64,000 nt of DNA from DTU019 sp050949825. GTDB lineage: Bacteria; Bacillota; Syntrophomonadia; Syntrophomonadales; Syntrophomonadaceae. Location of the stretch: positions 124,001-188,000 of the forward strand of contig JBMNGL010000003.1 of assembly GCA_050949825.1 (NCBI GenBank). Reading direction: 5' to 3'. Both the position numbers and the translations under genes were made by a program. The notes beneath the pieces are model-generated. The model did no database searches, was not told the origin of the DNA, and worked only from the letters and a program-made list of their open reading frames with translations. The number at the start of each line of letters is the position of its first letter. Within the stretch, counting starts at the first letter, position 1. This document shows, one piece after another, positions 27,423 through 35,884 of the stretch.

Positions 27423-28139
27423 CTATTCATCAAATGCCTGTTCGACCTTCCACACCTGCCATACATTGCCCACAAGATCTGGACCTGGCTTTAAGGTTTG
27501 TTTTCCAGGCTTCCAACCCGACGGTGTTGCCTCTGTACCTTCGGAAGCGCGCACTAATTGAAAGGCTTGTAATTGACGAATTGACTCCTTAACATTTCGA
27601 CCTACCGGTGGGGTCAAAACCTCAAATCCCTGAATAACTCCGTCCGGATCGATAATGAATCTACCACGTGTTTCCACACCGCTATCTTCATCATAGATAC
27701 CATATGCTTTGCCAATGCTTCCATCTTGATCTGAACACATCGCAAAGGGGACATCATTTCCGATCATTTTAGATAATTCATGATCGTTCCACATTTTATG
27801 GACAAATACGCTGTCAACACTCATGGATAATACTTCCGCACCTAAGCTTTGAAATTCGGGGTATTTCACAGCAACTGCTGAGATTTCTGTAGCTCAAACG
27901 AAGGTGAAATCTCCAGGATAAAAACAGAGTAAAACCCATTTCCCTTTTAACTCTGAGAGGCTGATATTAACAAATTTACCCTGATAAAAAGCTGATGCCA
28001 TAAAATCAGGAGCTGGCTTGCCCACTTTTATCATTGATTTCTTTGCCTCCTTTGCTTCCAGTTGGACTGCCACATCCGTCTCTGTCTCCATTTTTATAAT
28101 TGGTGGTCGCTGACATCCTGGTTTGAATTCCTCGGGCAT
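27423..28139 (-). CDS. Selenocysteine-containing peroxiredoxin (PrxU)
   Basis: AhpC/TSA-family peroxidase, 238 residues if the in-frame TGA at 27894-27896 is read as selenocysteine 82. The TGA sits exactly where the peroxidatic cysteine belongs: FYPGDFTFV-U-ATEIS, compared with the family FTFVCPTE. Both sides are in the same frame and well conserved (PAPDFMASAFYQGKFVNISL before; GVETRGRFIIDPDG after). The C-terminal region (KPGPDLVGNVWQVWK) has no resolving Cys, so reduction would come from thioredoxin or a similar partner. ATG start with a strong GGAAGGAGGTTAGCTA. A conventional caller would split it into two genes at the TGA. Other proteins needed (SelA, SelB, SelD, tRNA-Sec) are not in this window. 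Confidence 0.88.
27866..27893 (-). promoter_or_regulatory. Candidate bacterial SECIS element of prxU
   Basis: Immediately after the TGA, CAGC-AGTT-GCTG forms a hairpin whose apical loop starts 17 nt downstream and has G in its second position. One U-U mismatch and two further pairs (C-G, U-A) extend the stem. Distance and loop agree with the described bacterial SECIS rules. Confidence 0.6.
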
Positions 28140-28405
28140 TAGCTAACCTCCTTCCTAAAGAAATCGCAGTTTACAAACATAATCAGTGGGTGATAGTGTC
28201 AATTTACCATAAAGCATTTTCATATACAAGAAACGGTAATTAAGATTGGGAATAACCTTATCTATAATTTTGCCCATTGTTAATATCGGCAACCATTTAT
28301 GCATTTTTTCGGTAATGTCTTTCATGTCATAACCGCTAACTCTTAACGGTTATAGTCTTAACCATCTGCACATTCTTATACTTTTGCGCCAGGTTGCTCA
28401 TAACA

Positions 28406-28421
28406 TGTGATTTGTATCACA
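28406..28421. promoter_or_regulatory. CRP/FNR-type operator
   Basis: TGTGA-TTTGTA-TCACA matches the CRP consensus TGTGAN6TCACA exactly and sits in a longer palindrome AACATGTGAT-TTGT-ATCACATGTT (28402-28425). It lies in the 390-nt divergent region between prxU and the small-protein/sortase cluster, 110 nt before the first small gene. The rest of 28142-28533 holds no gene. Confidence 0.6.
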
Positions 28422-28533
28422 TGTTTTTGTGACTGGGCTGTGACTTTTTTATGACTGAGATGCTACCCCTTAAGGTTAAAGTAATATCACCAGAAGATAG
28501 AAAAGGGAAATTTGCCTGAAGGAGATGCTAATA

Positions 28534-28761
28534 ATGGAATTCGGAGATAGCAAAATAAACCGGAGAAATCGATCATCGGATTTCATGATCAAGATTACAT
28601 CTCAGGAAAATACCGCCTACCAGGGAACCGTGGAGCATATTCAAAGCGGACAGGTGCAGTATTTTAGAAGTTTGCTGGAGATGCTGCATCTCATGCACCA
28701 AAAACTGGAGGACATGGATTTTCCTCAAGCAACCACCCGGATTCGATCCTGGAAGGAATGA
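28534..28761 (+). CDS. Small conserved protein (paralogue 1) at the head of the sortase cluster
   Basis: 75 residues from the ATG at 28534, chosen because GAAGGAG lies 9 nt upstream. The core FMIKITSQENTAYQGTVEHI, then YFRSLLEMLHLMHQKLE, aligns with the next gene product (FLVRVQFRDNTSWQGRIEWL, FRSVLELIMLIQEAQKE), so the two arose by duplication. Soluble, probably an alpha/beta fold. I do not recognise a named family. Its position before a surface protein and sortase suggests a regulatory or assembly role (inference). Confidence 0.7.
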   Translation: MEFGDSKINRRNRSSDFMIKITSQENTAYQGTVEHIQSGQVQYFRSLLEMLHLMHQKLEDMDFPQATTRIRSWKE

Positions 28762-28783
28762 TCCATACCAAGGAGGTACGGCC

Positions 28784-29017
28784 ATGACGGAAAAGCCTTC
28801 GTCCCGTCCAAAAACGACCACCTTCCTGGTCCGTGTCCAGTTCCGCGACAACACCTCCTGGCAAGGACGCATAGAATGGTTGGAAGGGAAAAAGAGCAAA
28901 CCGTTCCGCAGTGTTCTGGAGCTGATCATGCTGATTCAGGAAGCACAGAAAGAAGCCAATCTCGACTGTGTCGACATCCAGTTTCACACCTGGGACGACC
29001 AAGAGGAGGTCTCGTAA
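28784..29017 (+). CDS. Small conserved protein (paralogue 2)
   Basis: 77 residues, RBS CAAGGAGG before the ATG and 22 nt after its paralogue. Shares the x-x-NT-x-x-QG-x-I/V-E and FRSxLEL patterns with the preceding protein. No membrane segment, signal or cysteine pair is seen. The 158 nt to the surface-protein gene contain a good AAGGAGGTGATG followed by only ATG GAA ATC TAA, a possible three-codon leader or a relic. Confidence 0.7.
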   Translation: MTEKPSSRPKTTTFLVRVQFRDNTSWQGRIEWLEGKKSKPFRSVLELIMLIQEAQKEANLDCVDIQFHTWDDQEEVS

Positions 29018-29175
29018 GAAAAGCTTCAGTAAAGCCAAACCAGGCTTTCAAGGATGAATAACTCAAGGAGGTGATGATGGAAATCTAACCTTAAAAGGTC
29101 AAACTCCCCGGGCAGTTATTAGAATACCGGTTAAATACCCGGGAATTAGGAGATACGAAGAGAGGAGGGCAAATT

Positions 29176-31493
29176 ATGCGACTACTTAAAAGAAAAAACT
29201 TCACCTGGTTATCGATCGTTCTATGCCTGGCGTTGCTGTTCTCATGCACAGTAGTCTTGGCTGATGTCGAGCCTAACTGGGATAAGAGTTCTCTTAAGGA
29301 AAACGGCCAGGGCAGTGGGACTGGCATCAATGTATTAAAGGTTACCAAGGTAGTGGAAGGTACTGATCCTGACGATAGCGATTATTCAGTTAGCATTATA
29401 AAGGCGGATAGCCAGGAAGACGGATCAACGTATCCCATATCTGTAGGCAATAACACCATAGATAACCTCTCAGTTGGAGGTTACACTATCACAGAAACTG
29501 ATTCTCATAACGCTGACGATGTTGATGTAACACCCAGCAATTTCTCAATTACAACAGGTACTGAATACATATGGGCCAGTTTCGCTAACGGCGGCAGCGA
29601 TATGACAGGCCCAGTAAACTGGTATTTATATTTCAGTACCCCTGGCGATGGCGATCCTTATGATCATGGCAACGGAACACTTATCTCCCAAGGCAGTTTT
29701 GGCCCAATTGACTCCGGCGAATCTGATGTTATTGAATATTATCTGACTGAAGATGATACTCCCGGTAAATACAAATTTGTTGTTGATCAAAGACTAGGTC
29801 ATCCTGGTAATAGTCACCCCCAAAGCAACACTATTACAGTAAGTTCAATAATCCCCGCTAATCCTGAAGTTACTATTACCAACACCTTCGAGCCAAGCTC
29901 AAACCCCAAACTGATCGTTGAAAAAACCTTCGTAGACTATCCCGACGATGTAACCAAAACCGCTACGGTGACGGTAAGCGGCGGGAATGATTTTTCTGGT
30001 AGCAACACCTTCACCGCCAATGGCACATGGGAAGTAACTGAAATAAACCTCTGGCGAAACCTATACCATCAGCAGAAGATCCTTTAACCGGTGTTGACTG
30101 TCAGCTTCGGCTCTGGCCAGGTGGAACATTAATAATGATGGATCGTTCACCATCCCGGCCAGTCAGACTGACGATGTTACCATTACGGTGACCAATACCT
30201 ATAATCCACCCTCGGAATCAAACAAATTGAAAATTGTCAAGAATTTCGTGAACTATGCTGATAATGATATCGCTGAGACAGCAGATTTCAGCCTGATGTT
30301 CACAACCCCCGACCCTGCTGAAACAATTGGTACCCACACATTTAATGGCAGCGGAGCAGCCTGGACTCTATATGAGTTGACACCTGGTGAATATAGGCTC
30401 CAGGAAACCGCAGCTGCAAATGTTGCTGTAACATTTGCATCAACGGATGTGGCAATTGACGAGAATGGAGTATTCCTATTCCCGGAAGATGAAAGGTGCC
30501 AATGTTACCATTACAGTTACCAACACCTACAATCCACCTCTGGTATATCATAGCTACCTGCAGATTGAGAAGCGCTTGACCGGGGAGGTTCCCGATCCTG
30601 AACCAACCGGCTTCATGGCCCGCATTGAAAAATGGGTTGACGAAGTGATCCTCCGTCAAATTGGCGGTAGTTGGCAGACATTTATGGATAACATCGCTTT
30701 AACCGCCGGGCAAACCACAGACCCCATAGAAGTTGACCCCTATGCTTCCTATAGGGTGGTGGAATACCAAATTGGCGGCGCCGATCAAGTTACTTATGAT
30801 TTACTGAATGGAGATGGAATCTATGATGAAATCAGCGCAGAAGGCGTGCCCATCGGTGAAAATGAAACCAGGACTATCAGAGTAACCAACCATTATAAAG
30901 GGCAATCTGGCGGTGGCGGCGACAGCAAAAAGAGCTATATCAAGGTTAGCAAGAATGTAACCGGCGATGGCCCCAGCGGCGGATACCAGGTAACCATCTA
31001 CGGATATGAGGGATATGAGACCGAGGGAGAACCCGCCGTAGTCAAGACCTTTACCATTCGCGATGGCCAGACCATCAGCACCGAAGTTGAACCTGGCGTA
31101 TATTCAGTCCAAGAAAGTGCGGTTGATCATTCCCGCTTCCTGGGTGTAGACTATACCTTGAACAACGATAATTACGATCCTGCGGACACCTTTGTGGTCG
31201 GTGAAGATGACACTCGCAGCATAGTCATTACCAACCGCTTCAGCACAAGCGGTGGTGGCGGCGACGATCCCGGCAGCAGTGGCGGCGGTGAAGAAAGCGT
31301 CGTAATTCCTCCAGAACCACCGGTTGTTCAGCCTCCAGTGGTGCAACCCCCGGTGGTAACACCACCGCTGGAACCGGTTATCATCCCCGAAGTCTTGCCG
31401 GAACTGCCCAAGACCGGCGCCAGCAATATCCTGCTGACTGCCATGGGACTGCTCCTGGCCGGTGGAGGCATGATCCTGAGAAGAAGATCCTAA
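29176..31493 (+). pseudogene. LPXTG-anchored multidomain surface protein (frameshifted)
   Basis: A signal peptide (residues 1-30, LALLFSCTVVLADV) and a C-terminal LPKTG, hydrophobic helix and RRRS tail mark a sortase substrate. In between, successive immunoglobulin-like or Cna-B-like modules each close with a TNT(Y/F)xPP-type strand (TNTFEPSS, TNTYNPPSES, TNTYNPPLVY, TNHYKGQS, TNRFSTSG) and carry E-box-like strands (YTITETDS, YRLQETAA, YSVQESAV), suggesting isopeptide-stabilised domains. A Pro/Val-rich wall-spanning segment precedes LPKTG. The reading frame breaks near 30040-30150 (several single-base insertions in about 100 nt) and again near 30495. Corrected, the product would be about 770 residues. 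The clustering of indels makes sequence error as likely as decay. Confidence 0.8.
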
Positions 31494-31516
31494 TATTCAT
31501 GGAAGGAATGAACTAA

Positions 31517-32155
31517 ATGCCGCAAGGCAAGAAGAGGGCTAGAAAATCCAGGCGAATCATCAGCATCGCAGCCATCCTGTTCATATTCGCCGGGGCCACC
31601 CTGGCCCTCTTCCCTTTCTTAAAAGACATCTACTACGGGTATTTCAGGGCTCCGGAAGCAGTCATTGAGTCGGCTCCTGAAGTGGAGGCACCAGTTGCCG
31701 TTGTTCCTGAGTCTCCCCCTGCTCCACCCGTTGAGGGCACTGTGGTCGGCAGCCTGGCCATTGCCAAACTGGGCCTTAACCTGGAGGTAGGGTATGGGAC
31801 TTCCGAGGCTGATCTGAAGAAATGGCCGGGGATCTACACCCAGAGCGGCGACCCTCTTACCGGGAATCTATCTATAGCCGGCCACCGCAATGCTTATGGT
31901 TCACCTTTCTATCACCTCGATAAAATGGCCCCTGGGGATGAAATCAGCTTGACCTACCGGAATGTGGTTTATCTCTACAGCGTAGAGTCGGTGTTTGAAA
32001 CCCACAGCCGGGACTGGAGCGTAATCGCGCCCACACCACGGCCGGCCCTGACCCTGACCACCTGCACACCGCTGCATCCCATCAACGGGCAATACGACCG
32101 CTTGATTGTAAGGTCCTATCTGCAGAGCAGTCAACCGTTAACAGGCAACCAGTAA
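31517..32155 (+). CDS. Class D/E-like sortase
   Basis: Membrane-anchored cysteine transpeptidase, 212 residues. N-terminal membrane segment (about 12-34), a Pro/Val/Glu linker, then the sortase barrel with catalytic His in SIAGHRNAYGSPF, Cys in TLTTCTPLHP and Arg in DRLIVRSY. The TLTTC and NGQYDRLIVR motifs resemble classes D and E. It follows the LPKTG protein by 23 nt with RBS GGAAGGAATG, so that protein is its likely substrate. Confidence 0.9.
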   Translation: MPQGKKRARKSRRIISIAAILFIFAGATLALFPFLKDIYYGYFRAPEAVIESAPEVEAPVAVVPESPPAPPVEGTVVGSLAIAKLGLNLEVGYGTSEADLKKWPGIYTQSGDPLTGNLSIAGHRNAYGSPFYHLDKMAPGDEISLTYRNVVYLYSVESVFETHSRDWSVIAPTPRPALTLTTCTPLHPINGQYDRLIVRSYLQSSQPLTGNQ

Positions 32156-32173
32156 CCATTCAAAAGAATTCAA

Positions 32174-32204
32174 AAGAGGCTGTCCCAGGGAGGATAGCCT
32201 CTTT
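32174..32204 (+). terminator. Terminator after the sortase gene
   Basis: AAAGAGGCT and AGCCTCTTT pair around a 13-nt loop, followed by TATAATA, 18 nt after the sortase stop. Confidence 0.7.
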
Positions 32205-32239
32205 ATAATAATCCACGTTCCGTACTTCCTTAAATTCTT

Positions 32240-32363
32240 TGCTGCGCTCAGAATTCCCATGTGTTACCACATCACGATAAACGAAAACGTTACTCCAAAT
32301 CGGAGATCCTTCGGGCGTTGCCCTTAAGGCATAACAAAAACAAGGGGCTTTCATAGTAATGAC
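32240..32363 (-). repeat. Inverted partial copy of the 11.6-11.9 kb repeat element
   Basis: Read on the minus strand this segment gives CTGTCATTACTATGAAAG..., GCCTTAAGGGCAACGCCCG, AAGGATC, GAGTAACGTTTTCGTTTATC, GTGATGTGGTAACACATGGG and AATTCTGAGCGCAGC. The same phrases in the same order occur on the plus strand at about 11630-11880. The tandem parts of the first site are missing here. Confidence 0.8.
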
Positions 32364-32370
32364 AGTGTGA

Positions 32371-33956
32371 TTAGGCCTGAAGATTGAAGAAGACTGTAAT
32401 GCAAGTTCCTTGTGAACTCGAATACACTTTGAGTATGGCCTGGTGACGGGCTGCAATGCTGTAACATATCGACAATCCCAATCCAGTCCCATTGTCCTTG
32501 GTGGTAAAAAAGGGCACCCCGATTCGCTCCCGGATTTCAGGGGGAATGCCCTGGCCCCGATCTATAACCTCCAGCAGAACCTGTTCCCCTTTTTGCCGGG
32601 TGCGTACGGTTAATGATCCCACCGCTGTTCATGCTCTCCAGCCCGTTGCGGGCCAGGTTAAATACCATCTGGCGGATCTCTTGTATGTCCAGCATCAGCA
32701 AGGGAATATCACCTAACTCAAGCTGCACGTTCTTATCCTGTGACCTGAGCATCGGCACAAATCAACGGGGAGATGTTTTTCAAAATGAGATTTAAGCTTT
32801 GCGGCCTAAGATCCACCTGCTTGTCCCGCGCCATAAGCAAAAATTCCGTGATGATCATATTCACCCGATCGAGTTCTTCAATCATCAGGTCAAAATACTC
32901 CCGCTCTGCGGCATACTTTTCGTTTTCACTCATCATCTGCAAAAACCCGCGAATGCTGGTCATGGGGTTGCGCACCTCGTGGCCGATACTGGCCGCGATT
33001 TCCCCCACCAGGTTCAACTGATCCAGGCGCAGCAGTTCCCGTTCCATTTGCTTGCGCTCGGTGATATCAACAATCGAAGCCACCCGATTGCGATTCATGG
33101 GTATAAAGGCGACCGTTACCAGAACATCTTTTACCCGCCCGTAACGATCCTGAAAATGCCCTTCAAACCGGGCTGGCACCCCTTCCAGGTTGAACTCGCG
33201 CAAGTGATCACAGCGTTCAATAAAGGCTAGGCTTCTTCATCATCAACAGAAATCCGTCCAGAGTTTGGTGCCTTCAGTCTCCGCTTTGCTGTAGCCGCAC
33301 AACTTTTCGAATTCTGAATTAGCCCTGGCGATGATGCCGTCTTCACCATAAATGATCATGGCCGTGGCCGTGGTTTCAAAGATGGTGCGATAACAAACCT
33401 CAGATTCCCGCACCGCCTCATGCATCTTCCAGTGTGTACCCCGCCCCGCCAGCTGCAACTCCACCAGCAAGCCCCGATGATTGTACAGAGCCTGCATCGA
33501 CCACTGCATCCAGGTTACCTGCCCTTGCACACCCATCATCCGCCACGGATAAACCCCGCCGTAGAGTTGCCTCGCCAGGCATGACTGCAAGGCATCTTTA
33601 ATCCCCTGTCGATCCACTTCTGCAGCAATGGCCAGGAAGCTCAGCCCCTTGTAATCGCTGGCCATACCCCCAAAATAGCGGCAAAAGGCCTCATTAACAA
33701 AGATAATGGTGGAGTCTGGCTGCACTCGGCATACCAGTTGTTCTTGATTGCTCACCGCATGGCTATATCGTGCTTCACTTAAATGCCAGCGTTCTTCCAG
33801 TTCCTGATTGACATCCAGGCTTCGACATGCACCCCGGTCGGATTCAACATACTCTGCCGAATAGTCGCATTTCGCCAAAGCAATGCTGTCTCTGCCTGTA
33901 TCGATTTGGCAATGACAAGTTTTAGATCTGTTCCAGGTTTGCTTTTTCGCCTTCAC
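32371..33956 (-). pseudogene. PAS-domain sensor histidine kinase (frameshifted)
   Basis: Reassembled across frames this encodes two to three PAS domains (QPDSTIIFVNEAFCRYFGG; TATAMIIYGEDGIIARANSEFEKLCGYSKAETEG; a third ending SIVDITERKQ), the dimerisation/phosphoacceptor helix LVGEIAASIGHEVRNPMTSIRGF with its His, and an ATPase domain (N box-like NLARNGLESM, DRGQGIPPEI, GTGLGLSI). The frame breaks near 33240, near 32755 and near 32620. No membrane segment is seen, so a cytoplasmic sensor. No response regulator is adjacent. Single-base indels in an otherwise well-conserved gene fit either recent inactivation or sequence error. Confidence 0.75.
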
Positions 33957-34187
33957 TTATCCCCCCACCCTTTTCGCCATATCTAAACATGGTAGTTAGC
34001 TATCGGGGAGATGAACACCTTTAGAGATTTTGACATGTTTTGTCGCTTCCCTGTCCTTAAATTATTATTTATTTCGACATGGTGAGTTCAGCCATCATGT
34101 ATACGGTTGGCTGCCGGAGCATATAATATAATTTGGGCTATGATGCCTTACCGGAGCACCGAAATCTTAAACAATTCAAACTATTTC

Positions 34188-34216
34188 TTGTAATGGTCCA
34201 TTAAAAAAGGTATAAT
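34188..34216 (+). promoter_or_regulatory. Promoter of the tRNA cluster
   Basis: TTGTAA, 17-nt spacer, TATAAT; tRNA-Gly begins 12 nt further on. Confidence 0.75.
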
Positions 34217-34227
34217 ACACTTTGCGG

Positions 34228-34302
<75 letters not shown>

Positions 34303-34309
34303 TTTTTTT

Positions 34310-34386
34310 GTCCCTGTAGCTCAGTTGGACAGAGCAACGGCCTTCTAAGCCGTGGGTCGGGGGTTCGAATCCCTCCGGGGACGCCA
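34310..34386 (+). tRNA. tRNA-Arg (TCT)
   Basis: GTCCCTG acceptor strand, anticodon loop CTTCTAA with TCT, T arm GGGGGTTCGAATCCCTC, CGGGGAC and encoded CCA after discriminator G. Confidence 0.96.
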
Positions 34387-34407
34387 CTTTCGAACTAACT
34401 TTTTTGT

Positions 34408-34485
34408 GGTGGGTGTAGCTCAGTTGGTTAGAGTACCAGATTGTGGCTCTGGGAGTCGTGGGTTCGAGTCCCATCACCCACCCCA
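34408..34485 (+). tRNA. tRNA-His (GTG)
   Basis: GTGGGTG acceptor strand with the extra G at -1 opposite discriminator C, as required for tRNA-His; anticodon loop TTGTGGC with GTG; encoded CCA. Confidence 0.96.
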
Positions 34486-34493
34486 ATTTAATC

Positions 34494-34523
34494 TTGACAC
34501 TGTCGGCTTTATCCTAGTATACT
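34494..34523 (+). promoter_or_regulatory. Internal promoter before tRNA-Gln
   Basis: TTGACA, 18-nt spacer, TATACT in the only long gap of the cluster, 9 nt before tRNA-Gln. Suggests that Gln and Lys tRNAs can be made independently of the first three. Confidence 0.65.
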
Positions 34524-34532
34524 CTTGACTGT

Positions 34533-34607
34533 TGGGGTGTAGCCAAGCGGTAAGGCAACGGACTTTGACTCCGTCATGCGTTGGTTCGAATCCATCCACC
34601 CCAGCCA
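34533..34607 (+). tRNA. tRNA-Gln (TTG)
   Basis: TGGGGTG acceptor strand, anticodon loop CTTTGAC with TTG, T arm TTGGTTCGAATCCA, CACCCCA, discriminator G and encoded CCA. Confidence 0.96.
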
Positions 34608-34618
34608 TATTATTTTAC

Positions 34619-34694
34619 GGGCCATTAGCTCAGCAGGTAGAGCACCTGACTTTTAATCAGGGCGTCGGAGGTTCGAATCCTCCATGGCTCACCA
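34619..34694 (+). tRNA. tRNA-Lys (TTT)
   Basis: GGGCCAT acceptor strand (one G-U pair), anticodon loop CTTTTAA with TTT, T arm GGAGGTTCGAATCCTCC, ATGGCTC, discriminator A and encoded CCA. Confidence 0.96.
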
Positions 34695-34707
34695 TTTGAA
34701 AATTATG

Positions 34708-34731
34708 AATCGCGCCGCTTGGCGCGATTTT
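34708..34731 (+). terminator. Terminator of the tRNA cluster
   Basis: AATCGCGCC-GCTT-GGCGCGATT followed by TTAATA. The following 34732-35016 holds no gene or recognisable element. Confidence 0.85.
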
Positions 34732-35016
34732 AATATATTTTGGATTATGCGCCTATTCTTGTCCCGGAAACAATACTGGCTTCGCCAGTTGCTGATTTGA
34801 ACCCTGGTTGGGCTTTGGTCCAAAGGATAGCAGCCTTTTGGCAGCCGTAAAGAAGAGGAACTCATCCGGGCAATCTGTCCCCTATCTCAATCAGAAAACC
34901 CGCCAGCTACCATCACTTATTTTCGCTCAATTATTTGCGCAGGCTAACACCCTCAATTTATTTCAGTTGACCCACAAAATACTGTCCGCAACACAAGCAC
35001 CCTATCCGCCAGCCAA

Positions 35017-35048
35017 TAAAAAAACTCCCCGGTATTCCAGGGAGTTTT
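35017..35048 (-). terminator. Terminator after the zinc-ribbon gene
   Basis: On the minus strand AAAACTCCC pairs with GGGAGTTTT around TGGAATACCG-like loop sequence and ends in a run of seven T. It starts 13 nt after the stop codon. Confidence 0.85.
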
Positions 35049-35060
35049 GCCTGTCTCTAT

Positions 35061-35369
35061 TTACCAGCTATTTCTGCGGGGCTGCGGTTTGTAGCAGTCT
35101 CTGCAGTAAACCGGTCTATCTCCGCTCGGCTTGAACGGTAGGGTAGTGTCTTTTCCGCAAGTGGCACAAACTGCCGCATACATCTGGCGTTCTGATTGAC
35201 CGTAGCCGCCGCGACTGCCACCCATTTGAGCCTTGCGCGCGGCGCGGCATTCCGGACACCGACCTGGTTCATTGGTGAACCCCTTTTGTGCGTAAAACTC
35301 CTGCTCGGAAGCAGTAAACTCAAAATCCCGTCCACAATCCTTACAGTTTAACGTTTTGTCAGAATACAT
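35061..35369 (-). CDS. Double zinc-ribbon protein
   Basis: 102 residues, RBS AAGGAGG before the ATG. Two CxxC...CxxC zinc ribbons: Cys in NCKDCGRDF paired with RCPECRAARKA, and CATCGKDTTLPFKP paired with VYCRDCY. The first half is the zf-trcl-like ribbon seen in many short bacterial proteins and the second half resembles CXXC-CXXC-type ribbons. The basic, Gly/Ser-rich linker (GGSRGGYGQ) suggests nucleic-acid contact. Function unknown; single-gene transcription unit. Confidence 0.75.
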   Translation of the reverse strand: MYSDKTLNCKDCGRDFEFTASEQEFYAQKGFTNEPGRCPECRAARKAQMGGSRGGYGQSERQMYAAVCATCGKDTTLPFKPSGDRPVYCRDCYKPQPRRNSW

Positions 35370-35820
35370 AAAAAAACCTCCTTGATTTTTGCCCTACCAA
35401 GGGAAGCGCCTATCATCTTTACTCCCCAAGATTGAAGCAATCGAGAAGGTTCGTTCATCCGCATGTTATAGGGCTACAAACAGTTTAACTGAAATCTCCT
35501 CGATAATCAAATACTTGTTACAATTTATTTTACCAAATGATGTTATTTTTCGCTTCATCATTCCGCAGTTAAATGCTTGTCTAACACCCAGTAGATAGGC
35601 CAGTAACAAATTAAAGGGTTTTGGCATACATTAACGGCATAAATGGCAGAATAATGTTTTTGTTCCAATTATGGGTCATTTATATTCTTCTTATACCTAT
35701 GTTGTAGAAATCGTAAATGTCAATTCCGTTAATATCGTGTCAGCATCGCTTACCAATTTAAGCATCAGCGCCATGGCAGTCGGTTAAGGTTTTCACCACC
35801 CTAACAAGTAACTTGATTGT
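35370..35820. other. Gene-free interval
   Basis: AT-rich spacer with stops in all frames. I see no tRNA, riboswitch or repeat family in it. Confidence 0.6.
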
Positions 35821-35845
35821 TAAAGCCCCCGGTCGGGGGCTTTTG
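35821..35845. terminator. Terminator downstream of the amidase gene
   Basis: AAAGCCCCC-GGTC-style loop-GGGGGCTTTT, a near-perfect hairpin with a T run on the plus strand and a weaker one on the minus strand; 40 nt after the amidase stop. Confidence 0.75.
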
Positions 35846-35884
35846 GTTATGGCCCTGACACCTCTTTGCGGCTTTTCACCGACA

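Noticed and set aside
27423..27869. Separate short peroxiredoxin-like gene starting at 27869
   Set aside because: It is the C-terminal part of PrxU after the TGA; its apparent start is an internal codon and there is no ribosome-binding site.
32155..32371. Insertion-sequence end at the sortase terminator (AGGCTGTCCC-like)
   Set aside because: The sequence is a simple terminator hairpin; no transposase or target duplication is near, and the similarity to 44.44 kb is only about 8 bases.
34808..35134. Plus-strand open frame after the tRNA cluster
   Set aside because: No ribosome-binding site, runs through a terminator and into the opposite-strand zinc-ribbon gene.
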